Shown in pieces: positions 12,783 through 23,469 of a stretch of 64,000 nucleotides of DNA. This DNA comes from Polytrichum commune (lineage: Eukaryota > Streptophyta > Polytrichopsida > Polytrichales > Polytrichaceae): positions 8,926,001 through 8,990,000 of the forward strand of contig OX485803.1 of NCBI GenBank assembly GCA_950295325.1, in the 5' to 3' direction. The notes beneath the pieces were generated by a model. It did not search any database. It worked only from the letters and a program-made list of their open reading frames with translations, and was not told the DNA's origin. The position numbers and the translations under genes are program-made. Numbering within the stretch: position 1 is the first letter of the stretch; every line of letters starts with the position of its first letter.

Positions 12783-14219
12783 GGCGGAACTTACGGCCGA
12801 AAATCAAATGTTATTTTTTGACTTGTACTCTACAACTTTCCAATGGTTTTCATTTCATTCTTGGATAAATGATTTGCTTTATGTACTCTCAATTCACTGG
12901 AAAACTCTCATTTTAATGAATATTGTGTTGATCCAATTTTTTCCTCACAGGTACTTTCATATGCTATTTTATTACCACAATTTTTGTAAGAAAATTTGAT
13001 TTCATTTGCATCCCCATCCAGCCTTTTCAAAAAAAAAATTGATAAGTGAGAGTAGGGTCTAATCCATGCATTGATTCCTACACTAGAACAACCACCAAAA
13101 CATGGCATATATATAATAAAGACCTCATAATGACAAATAGATGTGAATGTGACATAATTTCTTGAAAAATTAGACACTTAGATATGACTTAATGTGGGAT
13201 TATGTAGGGTTACAACCAACAATAATGTCACCCACAAGAGGGGGGGGTAACTCCCTTGTAATTCAAGGGGCCACATGCACTAATTGGGTACTTTCAAGGA
13301 GGCTATGAAATAGTATGCATATTCCTAAAACTATTTGCATATTTTTTGAATATTCTTGAAAATACCTATTATACTCTCCAAATGAATTTCCAATACCGTA
13401 AATTTTTATATTTGCTAATTTTTAATTTGAGATTTCAACCATGTCTTGTATTACACCACATGTCTAGTGGAACAATGGTCACCCTCTCCCCATCCTAGAT
13501 AATGCCATGTGGAAAAGGAAAAAGAAGAGGATAGGAACTACAATATGTGAGCCATGAGATTCACAAAGCCCTTGAGAAATTGCACATCCAAGGCAACTAC
13601 ACTGTGTGTTTCGGATAGTATGGACCACACTATTTTCAAGGCTTCAACACTTTAAATGTAATGTGGACCACAACAATTGAACGATCAACACAATACTTTG
13701 GTTAAGAAAAGTGATGTGCATCAGTCTGACCCACACAAGACATAGATTCAATGTTCAAAACATTGTGTATTCCAAAGCCAATCGTGTCAATCAATAATGT
13801 GTGTGTGGGGCACCCAACATTGTTGTTGGTGTCCATCACACTAACCCACTTGGCATAAGGTACCTTTATGTTGAAAATAAGATGTGTTGTGACGTGAAAT
13901 CAATTGGTGCAAATATCTTGTCCATGTGTCATGCGACACCACTGTTATCATTAGTGTGCATCATGATGTGCCACTTGTCATGGTTGCACCTTCATTCAAA
14001 TATGCAATATGCCACTCATGATTTTGTTGATATTATGTTTGTTGGGCACTCTAATTTTGAGAAGTTTAAAAATTGATGTGGTCTACTCATTCATTATATG
14101 TTACATATTATGCCAAACTTTACACTCGTTGAAGAAAGAAGAACGTTCTAGCTTTCTTCCTTCAAACCTGACAATTACATTTCATTCTATTTTCACAAAC
14201 TTAAAGATTCGTGAAGCTC
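12783..14219. other. Intergenic DNA, no feature seen
   Basis: AT-rich sequence with only short reading frames. I find no conserved motif or repeat pair that I can support. Confidence 0.5.
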
Positions 14220-14221
14220 TA

Positions 14222-14916
14222 AGGTAGAGGGTGCTAAAACCAACACCCCATCCAAAACCAACACCTATAAACACCTCCCAATTGCCAACACTCTACAACC
14301 TTGAACCGTACCCGGCGGTGTAGGAGTGTCTGGGCCCACGGAGTGACGGTTTTAGGTGCCATTAGTGGTGTCACCTCATAGCAGCCTCCATGACCTTCAT
14401 GTAGGGTATGTAACGGGCTCCACTCTATCTCGGGTTGGTTCAAGGTGGGATTAGGGTGGCTTGTCAATGTCTATTCTAGTCATTCTATTCACAACGCCAA
14501 GGAGGTAGGCCCACAAAGCACAAAAAGGTCATTTCCCGGGATGCAAGGTGATGGTTTTGCAAGCGAACCGGGAGGGATCATGGAGGTGGTCATGTGGCTT
14601 CGCATACCATTACTACTTGGGCTTAGATGTAGTTTGGGTCTAGTACCCAACTATGTTGTGTTGGTTCTAGGCAATGAAGGTGGGGGTCCTCATCATATGC
14701 GAGGTTGCCATACACGGGGCCTATGGATTGGTATAAGGAAGCTAGTAGTTTTGACTTTGAATATTCATCAAATATTCAATTGAGACTAAATTTTTCTTTC
14801 TTTCTTGATACCTATGTTTAGCCCCAAAGGCTAATATGAATATATATTTTATATATCAACCACATAGCCATATGTATGTGCAATAGCTTAAAGTGTTGGT
14901 TTAAGCACCTCTACCT
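14222..14916. mobile_element. Non-autonomous TIR element, copy 1 (TA-flanked)
   Basis: Left end AGGTAGAGGGTGCTAAAACC, right end its near reverse complement (GGTTTAAGCACCTCTACCT), and TA directly on both sides (14220-14221 and 14917-14918). A second copy with the same ends and interior lies at 50670-51349. No transposase is encoded. The TA target fits Tc1/mariner (Stowaway-like) elements, although the termini do not match the classical Stowaway start. Confidence 0.8.
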
Positions 14917-15044
14917 TAATCCCAAGTCTTTCAGAGTGTGGAAGGAATGATTGAATTCATTGGAATAGGACTTTTGGTATATTTGTAACTTGCATAAGAG
15001 TTAATGTTTGTGAGCTGTTCATATGAATATTCTGCCATTCTTAA

Positions 15045-15201
15045 ACATAACATTACTCATCATTTATTGTTTATTCAATGGGTCCTTGGAATATAATAAT
15101 CGGATGCTCAGGAAGTTGAGTCTCATGCTCAAATTTCAAGCATCCAACTCTTATATTTTGAGGGTCCAGTGAACAAACAATGGATGTTAAGTAATGTTAT
15201 G
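15045..15201. mobile_element. Small foldback MITE, copy 1
   Basis: About 157 bp folding on itself almost end to end. The left arm starts CATAACATTACTCA and includes GGGTCC, AATATAA and GGATGCTC; the right arm carries their complements and ends GTAATGTTATG. A diverged second copy is at 46735-46890. Confidence 0.75.
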
Positions 15202-15394
15202 AAATATGACATACAAAGTAAGCATGTTAAAAAGTTTTGTCATTCAATCATTCCTTCAGTAAATCCCTTGCAACTAAAAGATGCAGCCATCGAAATTTGT
15301 CATGAGCTTATTTAGTTTAGAACAAAATCTTATTTAGTTTGGTCAACTAACTTAGAACAGATTCTCCGCTAGAGACAACCTATAGCTATGCTTA

Positions 15395-15867
15395 GGGGCT
15401 ATTTACAACATAGACCATGAAGTCGTCCCTTGCTCCTCTAAAGTATGTGATTGGCCGTTGAACTCGTCCCATGACCACTTTGCTTTACATCAAGAAAAAA
15501 AAATGATCATAGAACTTGAGGTCTCCAAAAAGCCTATATTTAGGCCTACATTATCCACTGTCACGGTCCAACAAGTTTTGCAGTAGTAGAGGCAAAACAA
15601 GGTCTCTTGCTGCAAATGTCAAGGGACCATGGGAGGGATATGCCGTTGTAATATTTTTAATCATTTTTCCTCTCTTTTCTTTTTTCTTTTGCCAAACATT
15701 TCCCTTTTACGAGGAAAGAAAAGCATCAAAAGAAGGGGAGAAGGTTAAACATGGAAAATTTTCCCAAAACTGCCATTTTTGGACATATATTAAAAAAATC
15801 AGCACATGCACTTTTTGGTCCATGGTCACTTCTCCTGGTCGTCGTTTAGTGTTCACCTAGTTAGGGG
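15395..15867. mobile_element. Left terminal region sharing sequence with the 60.3-61.5 kb element
   Basis: This stretch begins TTA-GGGGC and is similar along its length to parts of the element at 60259-61480. Shared words include GGTCCAAC, GAGGCAAAA, CCCAAAACTGCC and TATTAAAAAAATCAGCACAT. The similarity ends near CACCTAGTTAGGGG at 15868. It could be a partial MITE or the true left end of the larger element. Confidence 0.65.
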
Positions 15868-15874
15868 CACAAAA

Positions 15875-15990
15875 ACACGATATTAAACATTATGGGACTT
15901 TAGGGTAATTTTGGGACTTTTGTGATGTAAGTCGGGAACTCATTGAGAACCCATTGGGAGCTTATTGGGAACTCACAGGGAACATGCTAG
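15875..15990. repeat. Shared element 3' signature, locus 1
   Basis: A block starting GATATTAAACATTATGGGAC is followed by repeated GGGAAC words in a ~15-bp rhythm. The same arrangement, inverted, lies at 44510-44760, and a diverged copy at 62080-62310. In all three cases it sits 3' of a coding region pointing toward it. Confidence 0.7.
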
Positions 15991-16302
15991 GCAGAACACA
16001 TGCGACACAAATACTGTTTGATTCCAATGGTTGTTTGCATTAGTCATTTGGGTATCCAATGACATGCAGCCACTGGGGACCTTAGTGATGGGTCCCCACT
16101 AAGTGCCATAATGGTGAGACTCATAATCATAAATAAATTGTCATACAATATGGGAATTGCACCCACAAATGTCCTTCAATGAAACACTGGATCTATGCTG
16201 GGAGATATGTAAATTTTTCATGTTGTGCTAAGTATAAATTCTTGCAAATTGGCTGATCTGGAAGTACTCTACATTTGTACATTGGCATTCATAAACTATG
16301 AA

Positions 16303-17166
16303 TTACTGATTGGCCAAGGACTCAAAGATGTTCTCCAAATGAGGCTTGATTTCTAAAGATTGTTCCCACGTAACTTTCTCCATGAACACCAAGTCTGGGA
16401 TCCTGCTCTCGATATATGCCAATTGTTGAGAGTCAAACCCAATATTTTGTGCCGCAAGCACCACCATCTCAAGGTTGTATATGCGATCGTTGAGCAACAG
16501 ACACTCTGTATATCTCTCTAGAGCAGTGGTCATGGTCGTTTGTAGTCTCATAAACTTACCCGTAACTTCATCAATCTCCGCAGCTAAGTAGTTAAACTCC
16601 TCATGAATTGTACGCTCTCCCATTGGGGGCTCCATCAGGCCTCTTTCCTCATCATGACGTTGTGCCAAATGACATGATTCCAACATCGCTGTGATTGGGA
16701 GGTTCTCCTCCCTATTGTCATAGACATGGTTCACCATTGCTTCTGAATGAGGATGGAGTAGGTCATCTAAATGAGGTAGGATTTCTTGAGTGGCTTCCCA
16801 CATAGTGTTCTCTATCAAGTACAAATCTGGTACACGTTGTTGGAGGAACTCCACTTGTGGGATGGTGAGCCCTATATCAATAGTTGCATGCACCAATCTC
16901 CCAAGCATGTGTGCATCCATTCCAACCAAGCGGCATCCTTGATATCTATCTAGCACAGTGGTCATATTCGTTTGTAGTTGCATGAACCGTTCCGTGCAGA
17001 CATCAATTTCATTGGCTAAGTTGATAAACTCGTCGTCCATACTTCTCATTTCCATTGTAGGGTCTAACGGGCGATCCGGATCAACTGTTTGCAATCTCCG
17101 GATCCACTCCCCAAATCCAGTTGGCCGGGGAGCTGGGGAGGGGGCGGGACGCCCATCCACGACTTC
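16303..17166 (-). pseudogene. Helical duplicated-domain exon (C-terminal part of the decayed element gene)
   Basis: An open frame of 287 codons ending in TAA, preceded by a good acceptor (CACAG at 17171-17167) that places GAAGTCGTGGATGG as its first codons. After a Pro-rich start, residues 42-136 and 186-281 are a tandem protein duplication. Both copies read E-F-x-x-L-A-x-E-I-D, then F-M-x-L-Q-T-x-M-T-T-x-L, then P-D-L-x-x-x-E, then W-E-x-x-x-E-I-x-P-H-L. The pattern predicts amphipathic helices, perhaps a coiled-coil interaction module. The exon itself is undamaged, but the upstream exons are broken. It is the most 3' exon before the element end. A decayed third copy lies at 62.7 kb. I do not recognise the family. 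Confidence 0.6.
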
Positions 17167-17289
17167 CTGTGATTAATGCAGCAGTTGTACGAACACATGT
17201 GATTAATGCAGCAACATATAAGGGCAGATTAACAGGGTCCACACATCTGTAGCTACCGTGGACGTGTTTAGGCAAGACATACATGCTTT

Positions 17290-17560
17290 ATACATTGCGA
17301 CCAGTCATGCCAGTGTTTGGGCAAGACACGTAGGTTCCATACATTGGGAGCTTCCGTGTGAAGTATTGTTGCAAGACAAACGGGAACCATACATTGCGAC
17401 CAGTCATCGAAGTGGTTGGGCAAGACAAATAGGTTCCATACATTGGGAGTTTCCGTGTGAAGTATTGTTGCAAGACAAACAGGAACCATACATTGGGAGC
17501 AATCATGCACTTGCGATTGAAGGACAAATAAGTTCCATACATTGGGAGCATGGTTGACAT
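17290..17560. repeat. 99-bp tandem repeat
   Basis: About 2.7 copies with exactly 99-bp spacing: TACATTGCGACCAGTCAT at 17291 and 17390, with TACATTGGGAGCAATCAT at 17489. Sub-repeats of CCATACATTGGGAG and GCAAGACA occur inside each unit. Because 99 is a multiple of three, several frames stay open through it on both strands, which produces artefactual long reading frames. It lies between two candidate exons and may be intronic. Confidence 0.85.
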
Positions 17561-17686
17561 CTGTACCGACTTGGCGGAAAACAATGCATTGGGTAGTGGA
17601 AGTGTTTGGCCACCTTGTATATATCAAGTATTCCATTAACAACTGGGTATAATATGTATTCCCGCACACATTTGACACATGATGGT

Positions 17687-18166
17687 TCAACTTCTAGCAT
17701 ATTTAGGGTACAAACGGAAGATTTGTCCATCACAGGGAAGGCTCCCCTTTAGGGCATCTAAGGTGAGGCTAACCATTGGCGGACCGGGTTGAGGGGGTGT
17801 GATGTTGGCAAGGTCAGCCAATCCAGCCTGCAATAGATGGACACCTCTTGAATTAGGGCCTCGTGACTCGATAAGAGCAATTTGATGCTCGCGGGTAGCA
17901 AGGGGTCGCGGGGGGGTCATATTGACGTCAGCAACCTGCGCGTTCAAAACAATTGTTGGTACTGTGGTAGTGACGGGTTGTGGGTCATATGTTTTGCCAA
18001 TGCTCGCCAATCCAGCACTCAACATTTGAACACCCCTTGAATTAGGGCCCCTTGATTCAATAAGAGAAATTTGGTACTCGCATGTAGAGGTGGAGCGTAC
18101 GATGGGCAACGTATCAGAAGGGGGTGCAGACTCTTCCACTGCGGGTTCCATGTTGAGATCAACACC
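17687..18166 (-). pseudogene. Exon with a 60-codon internal duplication (element gene)
   Basis: An open frame that follows a good acceptor (GTGCAG ending at 18167). It encodes two copies of a ~62-residue unit with the core E-x-Q-I-x-L-I-E-S-R-G-P-N-S-R-G-V followed by L-x-A-G-L-A. The units are separated by Pro/Thr/Val-rich linker. The true 3' boundary is uncertain: a donor-like ATGG-GTTAGC lies near 17773, before the stop at 17687. Function unknown. It probably encodes the stretch between the phosphatase-like domain and the C-terminal helical repeats. Confidence 0.5.
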
Positions 18167-18439
18167 CTGCACGGTGACAAAGGGACAAGCAGGCTCTGAT
18201 TTACTAATTTACATTTTTGTCGCCATACATACATATGATTTGCAACTGAGCCTGATTTTATGCCCCACACACACTGGTGCAGCTGAAGCACAATTCCATA
18301 CACATTCACGAAAATTTATACAAATGAGCCTCAATTGGAAATGAAATGTGTATTTGATATTACAATAACATGTACACAATAACATTGTCAAAGTGTGAAA
18401 TAACTTAAAATTACCATAGGGGATCCATGAGTCCATTGC

Positions 18440-18609
18440 GAGTGGTGCAAGTGGTCTTCAGAGTGACAGGTCTTCACTGGTGGCATCTCCAATGTCTTGC
18501 TCGATTGTGAAATGTGTTTCGCCGCGATTAGACTGCGTGAATGCCCCGATGTCGGGCAGACAAAAGCAGAGGGTGTGGAACTGGAAGGTGTGTACCCAGC
18601 AGGAGGAAA
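18440..18609 (-). pseudogene. Possible small exon between the phosphatase-like and repeat exons
   Basis: An acceptor-like TATCTCCAG ends at 18610, followed by an open stretch rich in Pro, Ser and Thr (starting F-P-P-A-G-Y-T-P). Its downstream boundary is not clear. I include it because it fills the gap in the exon chain, not because of any recognised domain. Confidence 0.3.
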
Positions 18610-18720
18610 CTGGAGATACCATAAAATACAATGTTACATGCCATACAATACTACTTATTTATTTCCTACTTCTAGTGGAGCGAGTTCTAGAGATTGCAAC
18701 TCAAGGTCCATTGAACCTAC

Positions 18721-19496
18721 TTATTTAGGTACTATTTCCATTGGCTTGAGTTCTACGGGTTGCAACTCGGGTCCATTGAACTTGTTGGATTGCATAACTG
18801 CCATCTTGACTGCATCGTTATGCGGTATAGGTTGTTGCCCAAATCTATGTCTGACCACAAAATCGCGTGTGTCAGACATTGGTGAGTAGTACAATGATTC
18901 AAAGAAAGGGAGGAGAACCTTCATCATGTCTGCGTCATGGACCCGATTATTTGTGAACGAATTCGGAAATATACCACACTCGTCCGGATTGCAAACAGAT
19001 TTGTAAGGGCAATCATCTACTAGAATGGTGTTTGACTCAGCAGCTGTAATCCTCCCAGAATCGAAAGATATAGGTGGCCACCAAAACTTCCTGACCAAAC
19101 TCTTCAAAAACAATGGAGCTGTTGGCTTCAAAGGGTTCGTCACGACATTGCCCCACATGTCCTTGAATGTGGTGCAATCCTCTTGGCCAAGTACTAAAGC
19201 TGGTTTTGGCAACCCAGCAAATAGATACTCCACCACAAGGTCGACAGTTGATTTTTTCATGGATGACCATATGCAAAGATGAAACATTGTGGACATCCGG
19301 TACCAAAACACCTTGTATCCCAATCTAGGGAGGACAACCTTGGGCCCTACCAAGGCAGGAAGTTTGTCCGCCGCACGATCGTGCATTACCCAAGTGGGGA
19401 CAGTCCCCATATTGCTGTGACGGGGGTACAGTGGCAAAATATGCCGTTTAAATCGAACACCACAATGAACCTCTTAGCGGGCAATGCAGCAGGCGC
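18721..19496 (-). pseudogene. FCP1/HAD-phosphatase-like domain exon, frameshifted
   Basis: After an acceptor GTCGGCAG (AG at 19498-19497) the frame reads A-L-P-A-K-R-F-I-V-V-F-D-L-N-G-I, which matches HAD motif I. It is then lost at a T run (19436-19439), and the rest of the domain continues in another frame. That part has motif II (C-I-W-S-S-M, near 19258-19275), a G-Q-E-D-C segment, and the motif III/IV-type I-L-V-D-D-C-P (19009-19023). The layout resembles FCP1/SCP C-terminal-domain phosphatases. In motif I the second catalytic aspartate of DxDxT is Asn (D-L-N), so the protein may not have been an active phosphatase even before the frameshift. A partial tandem duplication of the 3' end (L-Q-x-x-E-L-x-P) follows the stop, at 18660-18790. 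Confidence 0.65.
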
Positions 19497-19687
19497 CTGC
19501 CGACAAGAATCCAATGTGAGCTTCTGAAATTTGCTAAAATGAACTAAACAAAGAATGACCTTGCAAATCTACGCATGATAGAACAGACCATTAATGACTT
19601 GATTGTGCTGATTTGTAATCCACGTGTGGTATGCGAGACGTATGGGCGAACTCGAACGTGCATGGATTAATGGGCCCGGACCAATAC

Positions 19688-19912
19688 CTCGTAGTGTATC
19701 GGATTGAATTCCCATCGAGCAGAGTACTCTAAGGAAGGATCTTCAGGATACTTAGACATTAGTCTTTTAGCACACGCAATTCCCATCTCCCTTGTGAATA
19801 CGCGGATAGGCCTATTGACCTTTGGGTAGGTGTCATCGTAAACAAAGAGCTTATCATAGACAATGTGTTTTGGTATAGGCGCATCCACAGGCGTTATCGA
19901 GTGTTGTGGACC
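19688..19912 (-). pseudogene. Internal exon of the decayed element gene
   Basis: A 225-base exon with phase-0 boundaries: acceptor GGGTTCAG (AG at 19914-19913) and donor GAG-GTATTG (GT at 19687-19686). It encodes 75 residues including K-H-I-V-Y-D-K-L-F-V-Y-D-D and joins in frame to the phosphatase-like exon. No domain recognised. The flanking introns are short (107 and 191 bp). Confidence 0.55.
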
Positions 19913-20019
19913 CTGAACCCAAAACTACGCGACGATAAATTAAAGAGAAGTGAAAACGTTGAAATAGGAATATGTAAATCAAAACTAATAACCTTGAGTC
20001 CGGGATGGAGGAAACTTAC

Positions 20020-20697
20020 ATTAACATGACTAGGCACCACTTTGGCAAGAGCGGCACGCCGTTTGTCCTCATCTTGATTGTTGTGCATCGTCCGGAAATC
20101 GTGGACATCGGTGTTGTCAAATACGGGGTGGGGAGCCTTGTCGCCGCGTGGCCAACGTGTCAAATACCTCTTCACTGCTTGTGGGGCATTTTTAGTGGCT
20201 TCTGGACTGTGGCAGTCCAACGGGATGATATTGACGGCACTCGACGATGCCTACACCTTCGGAGGAATCTCTGTATTACCAACCACTACGGCGAGATTTG
20301 ATACGTTGTCGACGACAGCTACTGTTGGCTGGACAGACTCCAGCTCGGAGGGCCTAAGTGGAGGCTCAGTACAATGTGCCACTGGGAGGACACAGTCCGT
20401 CCCACTAGTTGGTAAGATTTTCGTCCGCGGTGATCGTATTGGCGATAATGGACTATCACTCATAGTGATGATTGATGGCACATCTTGACTGGGAGAGGGG
20501 TCTAAGTCTGTAGATGGAGCACGCTTCTGCACCGTTGCTGTCGTTGCGTTTAGGGGACCCATAACGGGCGAGAGTGGCATGGGATCGTCGTTGATAGTAG
20601 GTGACGTTCGAGGAGATAATGTTGCAGAGTGTGGTGGATCCACTTGTTCTCGGTTCTGCAAGGAAGCCTGTGAATTGCAAGACATCATTAAAGACAC
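20020..20697 (-). pseudogene. Ser/Pro-rich exon with an in-frame TAG (element gene)
   Basis: Acceptor TTGCATTCAG (AG at 20699-20698) and donor AAT-GTAAGT (GT at 20019-20018), both phase 0. The first 148 codons are Ser/Pro/Thr-rich and look disordered. A TAG at 20251-20253 interrupts the frame, which then resumes unchanged (C-H-S-P-E-A-T-K-N and W-P-R-G-D-K). The TAG is one C-to-T step from CAG. No domain recognised. Confidence 0.55.
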
Positions 20698-20965
20698 CTG
20701 AATGCAAAATAGATACTACATGTCCAAGCCAAAAGATTATACTTTATTTATAATAAATTGTGGCACATATGGCCTCATCTTCCCACAAGGGATGAATTCT
20801 ACACTATCCTATCTAAATCTATTGAAGAAATAGGCGTCCTAGTCGACAAGAGGCTTCAAGATGCCGCGTTGTCTCCGACCTGGATCAAACATCAAGGTGG
20901 AGATTCAGTCACTTGAACAGGGTCAAAAGAAAGTAATTAAAATGAGACGGGGTTTGAATACTTAC

Positions 20966-23469
20966 ATTGGCCTCTTCATCGTCGGGGGTGTCCTCGGTTG
21001 CAGGTTCAGCTTCCATATGCGTGGCTCCATCCACGTGATCCACCTCCATTCCTTGGACGCCAACCTCCACTTGTGTGATATCCCTCTCGATCTCGGCAGC
21101 TCCGACGGCGACTTCCACTGTAGGGGCTGGTTGCGGCACCGGCTGAGGGGTCTGTTGCCGAGCAAAGCTCATTGCTTCTTGGAGCAAGCCCGATAGCATG
21201 GTGGGCAGTGTTTTGTTCATGATGCCCACGATTTTCTCCTCCACCCACGTCTCTGTAATCGCGGGCTCTTGAGACCGTGTACTATGTCTCTTCGACTGCC
21301 GGTCTTTGTGCTTCCCTCGCTTGGAAGCCTTGGGTTTCGGTGGACTAGGGGGTGGGATCTCTTCGCCGCTCTCATGGCGATGTGGTGGCGACGGTGGTCC
21401 TGAGGTGGTTGGAAGATCGGGTGCGGGTGTGCCCACAACGTATTCGGTTGTGTTTTCTTCGACAGGGGCCTCGCGGTCGGCCTCTTCCCCTTCAGTAGGG
21501 TCTTCGGCTACGGCCTCATCAGGGTCCTCCTCGTGGACCTCCTCAATTTCCTCCTCCACGCCCTCGTGTTCGTCCCCACCATCATCATCGTCATCGTGGG
21601 TGTCCGCCTGTTCAACCTCCTGATGTGGTTCCTCTAGCGGGTCATCCGCCAGCGAGGTGACATGATCAGGATCCTCAGCAAAGTCGAGCACCCTGGCCTG
21701 CAAAGGGGAAGGTGAATGACGAAAATCGTGCGGTCGCCTTTGTGACTGAATGGAATCGCTATCTGATTGCGATTCCAACTGCTGCTCCTCCCCTCTGCTA
21801 GCAGCGACGTCTGTATCCTGCTCGCTAGGCGCCTCTTTGTCATCGTCGTCATGTTCGGGCTCTTCGTAGTCGTCGCCCTCTGAGTCGTGTCTATCAATGT
21901 CCATGGCATCGATATCCACACCGGGTGAAGGATCTCAGGGGGCATCCTCCAACAACAGTGCTGGGGTTGCATGTTGTTGACGATGAGGTTGCGAAGCTCT
22001 GCCGTGCGCAGCATCATCCTCCTCTTCATCTTGGAAGTCTACTGCCCGAAGGGGTCGAATGTGTTCAATCTTATCGGGCAGCGTGTGCACAAAGCAAGAG
22101 TCCATATACGAAAACACATGTTGGTCGTTCATCCCGTGCTTCCAAGGAAGCTGAAAAACGACAGATAAACCTCCATTCGCAACTCCCCCTGGATCACTTC
22201 GTATGAAAGTTCGGACCACTCCTTGGGGTTCACATTGTAACGCCGAGCTTCAGACGGCATCATTGGACATCGGAAGATTTTGTGGCCCGGGAGGATGCTC
22301 GGGCAAGTAAGGAAGTCCACGTAAATCATCGGTGACTCCCTCTTGCAGTCCACTTCCTTGTAGAATGGATAATTCTCGGCGTGACAAGGTAAATACACCG
22401 ACGGGATATTCAGGAACGTCTGCGGATGCTTACGAATTATGGCTGAGATGAATTCCTCAGCTGCGTTGTGGTTTCGCAAGTCGGAGACAATCATCCAAGC
22501 TGGGATGGTCTTGAGTCCGGGAGACCATATTGGATCCGTAAAATACTTCACCAAGGACTCCACGACCGAAGAGGACACTGGTTGATCGACACAACCTGGA
22601 ATGAATCTAAAGTCCATGACCCCCCCTGTTATGGTGAACTTCGACATCCAATCAAGATCACGCTTATCTTGCACAGGGATCAGCAACTTCCTTTTGAGAA
22701 TGTTGTACTCGACATATCGTGTAATCACCTGTCCGTCTCTCTCTTCAAGGTCCGTATGATGCCACTCATTCAACAAACGCAGACATGTTGGGGGCGGATC
22801 CAAGAACTTGTTATTGGGCATCCGCTTCTTGTTCAGCCAACTATCAGTAGCAACCTGGTAAAGCTTCACCCACTTGGCCTTCGAGATACAGTGGTCATTC
22901 TTGAATTTAGACCAAACGGATCGGTTGAGACACTCAGCACCCTCCGCGTCATTTCCCCAAATGCCAAGATCTTTTGGGTCACGTGCTGACAATTCTTGCA
23001 GCAGTATGTTTTTCCACTTCCTAAAGATACACCACGACTTCAAGAGTGACACATTAGAGTTCTTTGTTGACCTGAAAGTCACTCTAGGAACCTCTTCGCC
23101 TGGCCTCACTTCGAGTATTCGTTTTGCACACAAAAGATAGTCAGGTTTAGTCAAACCGGCCAAGACCCTAAAAGTTTCTCGAGTCAATGGTTTGCAGACA
23201 TAAGGCTTCTCCTCGAATGTGGTTGCCGATTTCTTCTTCTCATGACGCGCTCGTTGTCTCTGTTGCGTTTCGAGGTATTCATCCAAATAGGTTGATCATG
23301 GCTTGTCGGGATTCATGAGGGTCCCCTTCTCATGCGCAATGAAGATCTTCTTCCACAACCTGGCAGTCTCATCGTCGGCCATGATGATTGCGAGCTCAGC
23401 ATTAAGGTCCGCGTGGGTGATACCTCTCGCAATGGCAGTGAACGAAGCCTCCATGCTTGTTGTAAAATT
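20966..23469 (-). pseudogene. Large central exon of the decayed element gene (three lesions)
   Basis: Boundaries are acceptor CATTGCAG (AG at 23471-23470) and donor AAT-GTAAGT (GT at 20965-20964). The 5' 55 codons (M-E-A-S-F-T-A-I-A-R-G) end at a TGA (23296-23298). A ~380-codon globular part follows, with R-F-I-P-G-C, A-W-M-I-V-S-D-L-R-N-H-N-A-A-E-E-F, and P-M-I-Y-V-D-F-L-T-C-P-S. It loses frame at a T5 run (22154-22158), then reads into M-N-D-Q-H-V-F-S-Y-M-D-S and a second TGA (21935-21937). The last 320 codons are extremely acidic (Asp/Glu runs) and Pro-rich, with a basic K-R-G-K-H-K-D-R patch, like a disordered or nuclear region. The globular part does not match a family I can name. Confidence 0.6.

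Noticed and set aside
16072-16106. GGGGACC/GGTCCCC hairpin as a transcription terminator
   Set aside because: Intrinsic terminators of this kind are a bacterial feature; here it is just a short inverted repeat downstream of the element gene.
17258-17690. Several ~100-140 codon frames on both strands
   Set aside because: All are produced by the 99-bp tandem repeat, whose length keeps frames open; none has a start, splice sites or domain.
21306-21623. Ser-rich 105-codon plus-strand frame
   Set aside because: Antisense to the Asp/Glu-rich region of the minus-strand element gene; Ser/Ser codons are the complement of acidic codons.
22129-22160. A 20-bp intron (GTTTAT...TTTTCAG) explaining the frame change at the T5 run
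   Set aside because: Far below the minimum workable plant intron length; a one-base indel is more likely.
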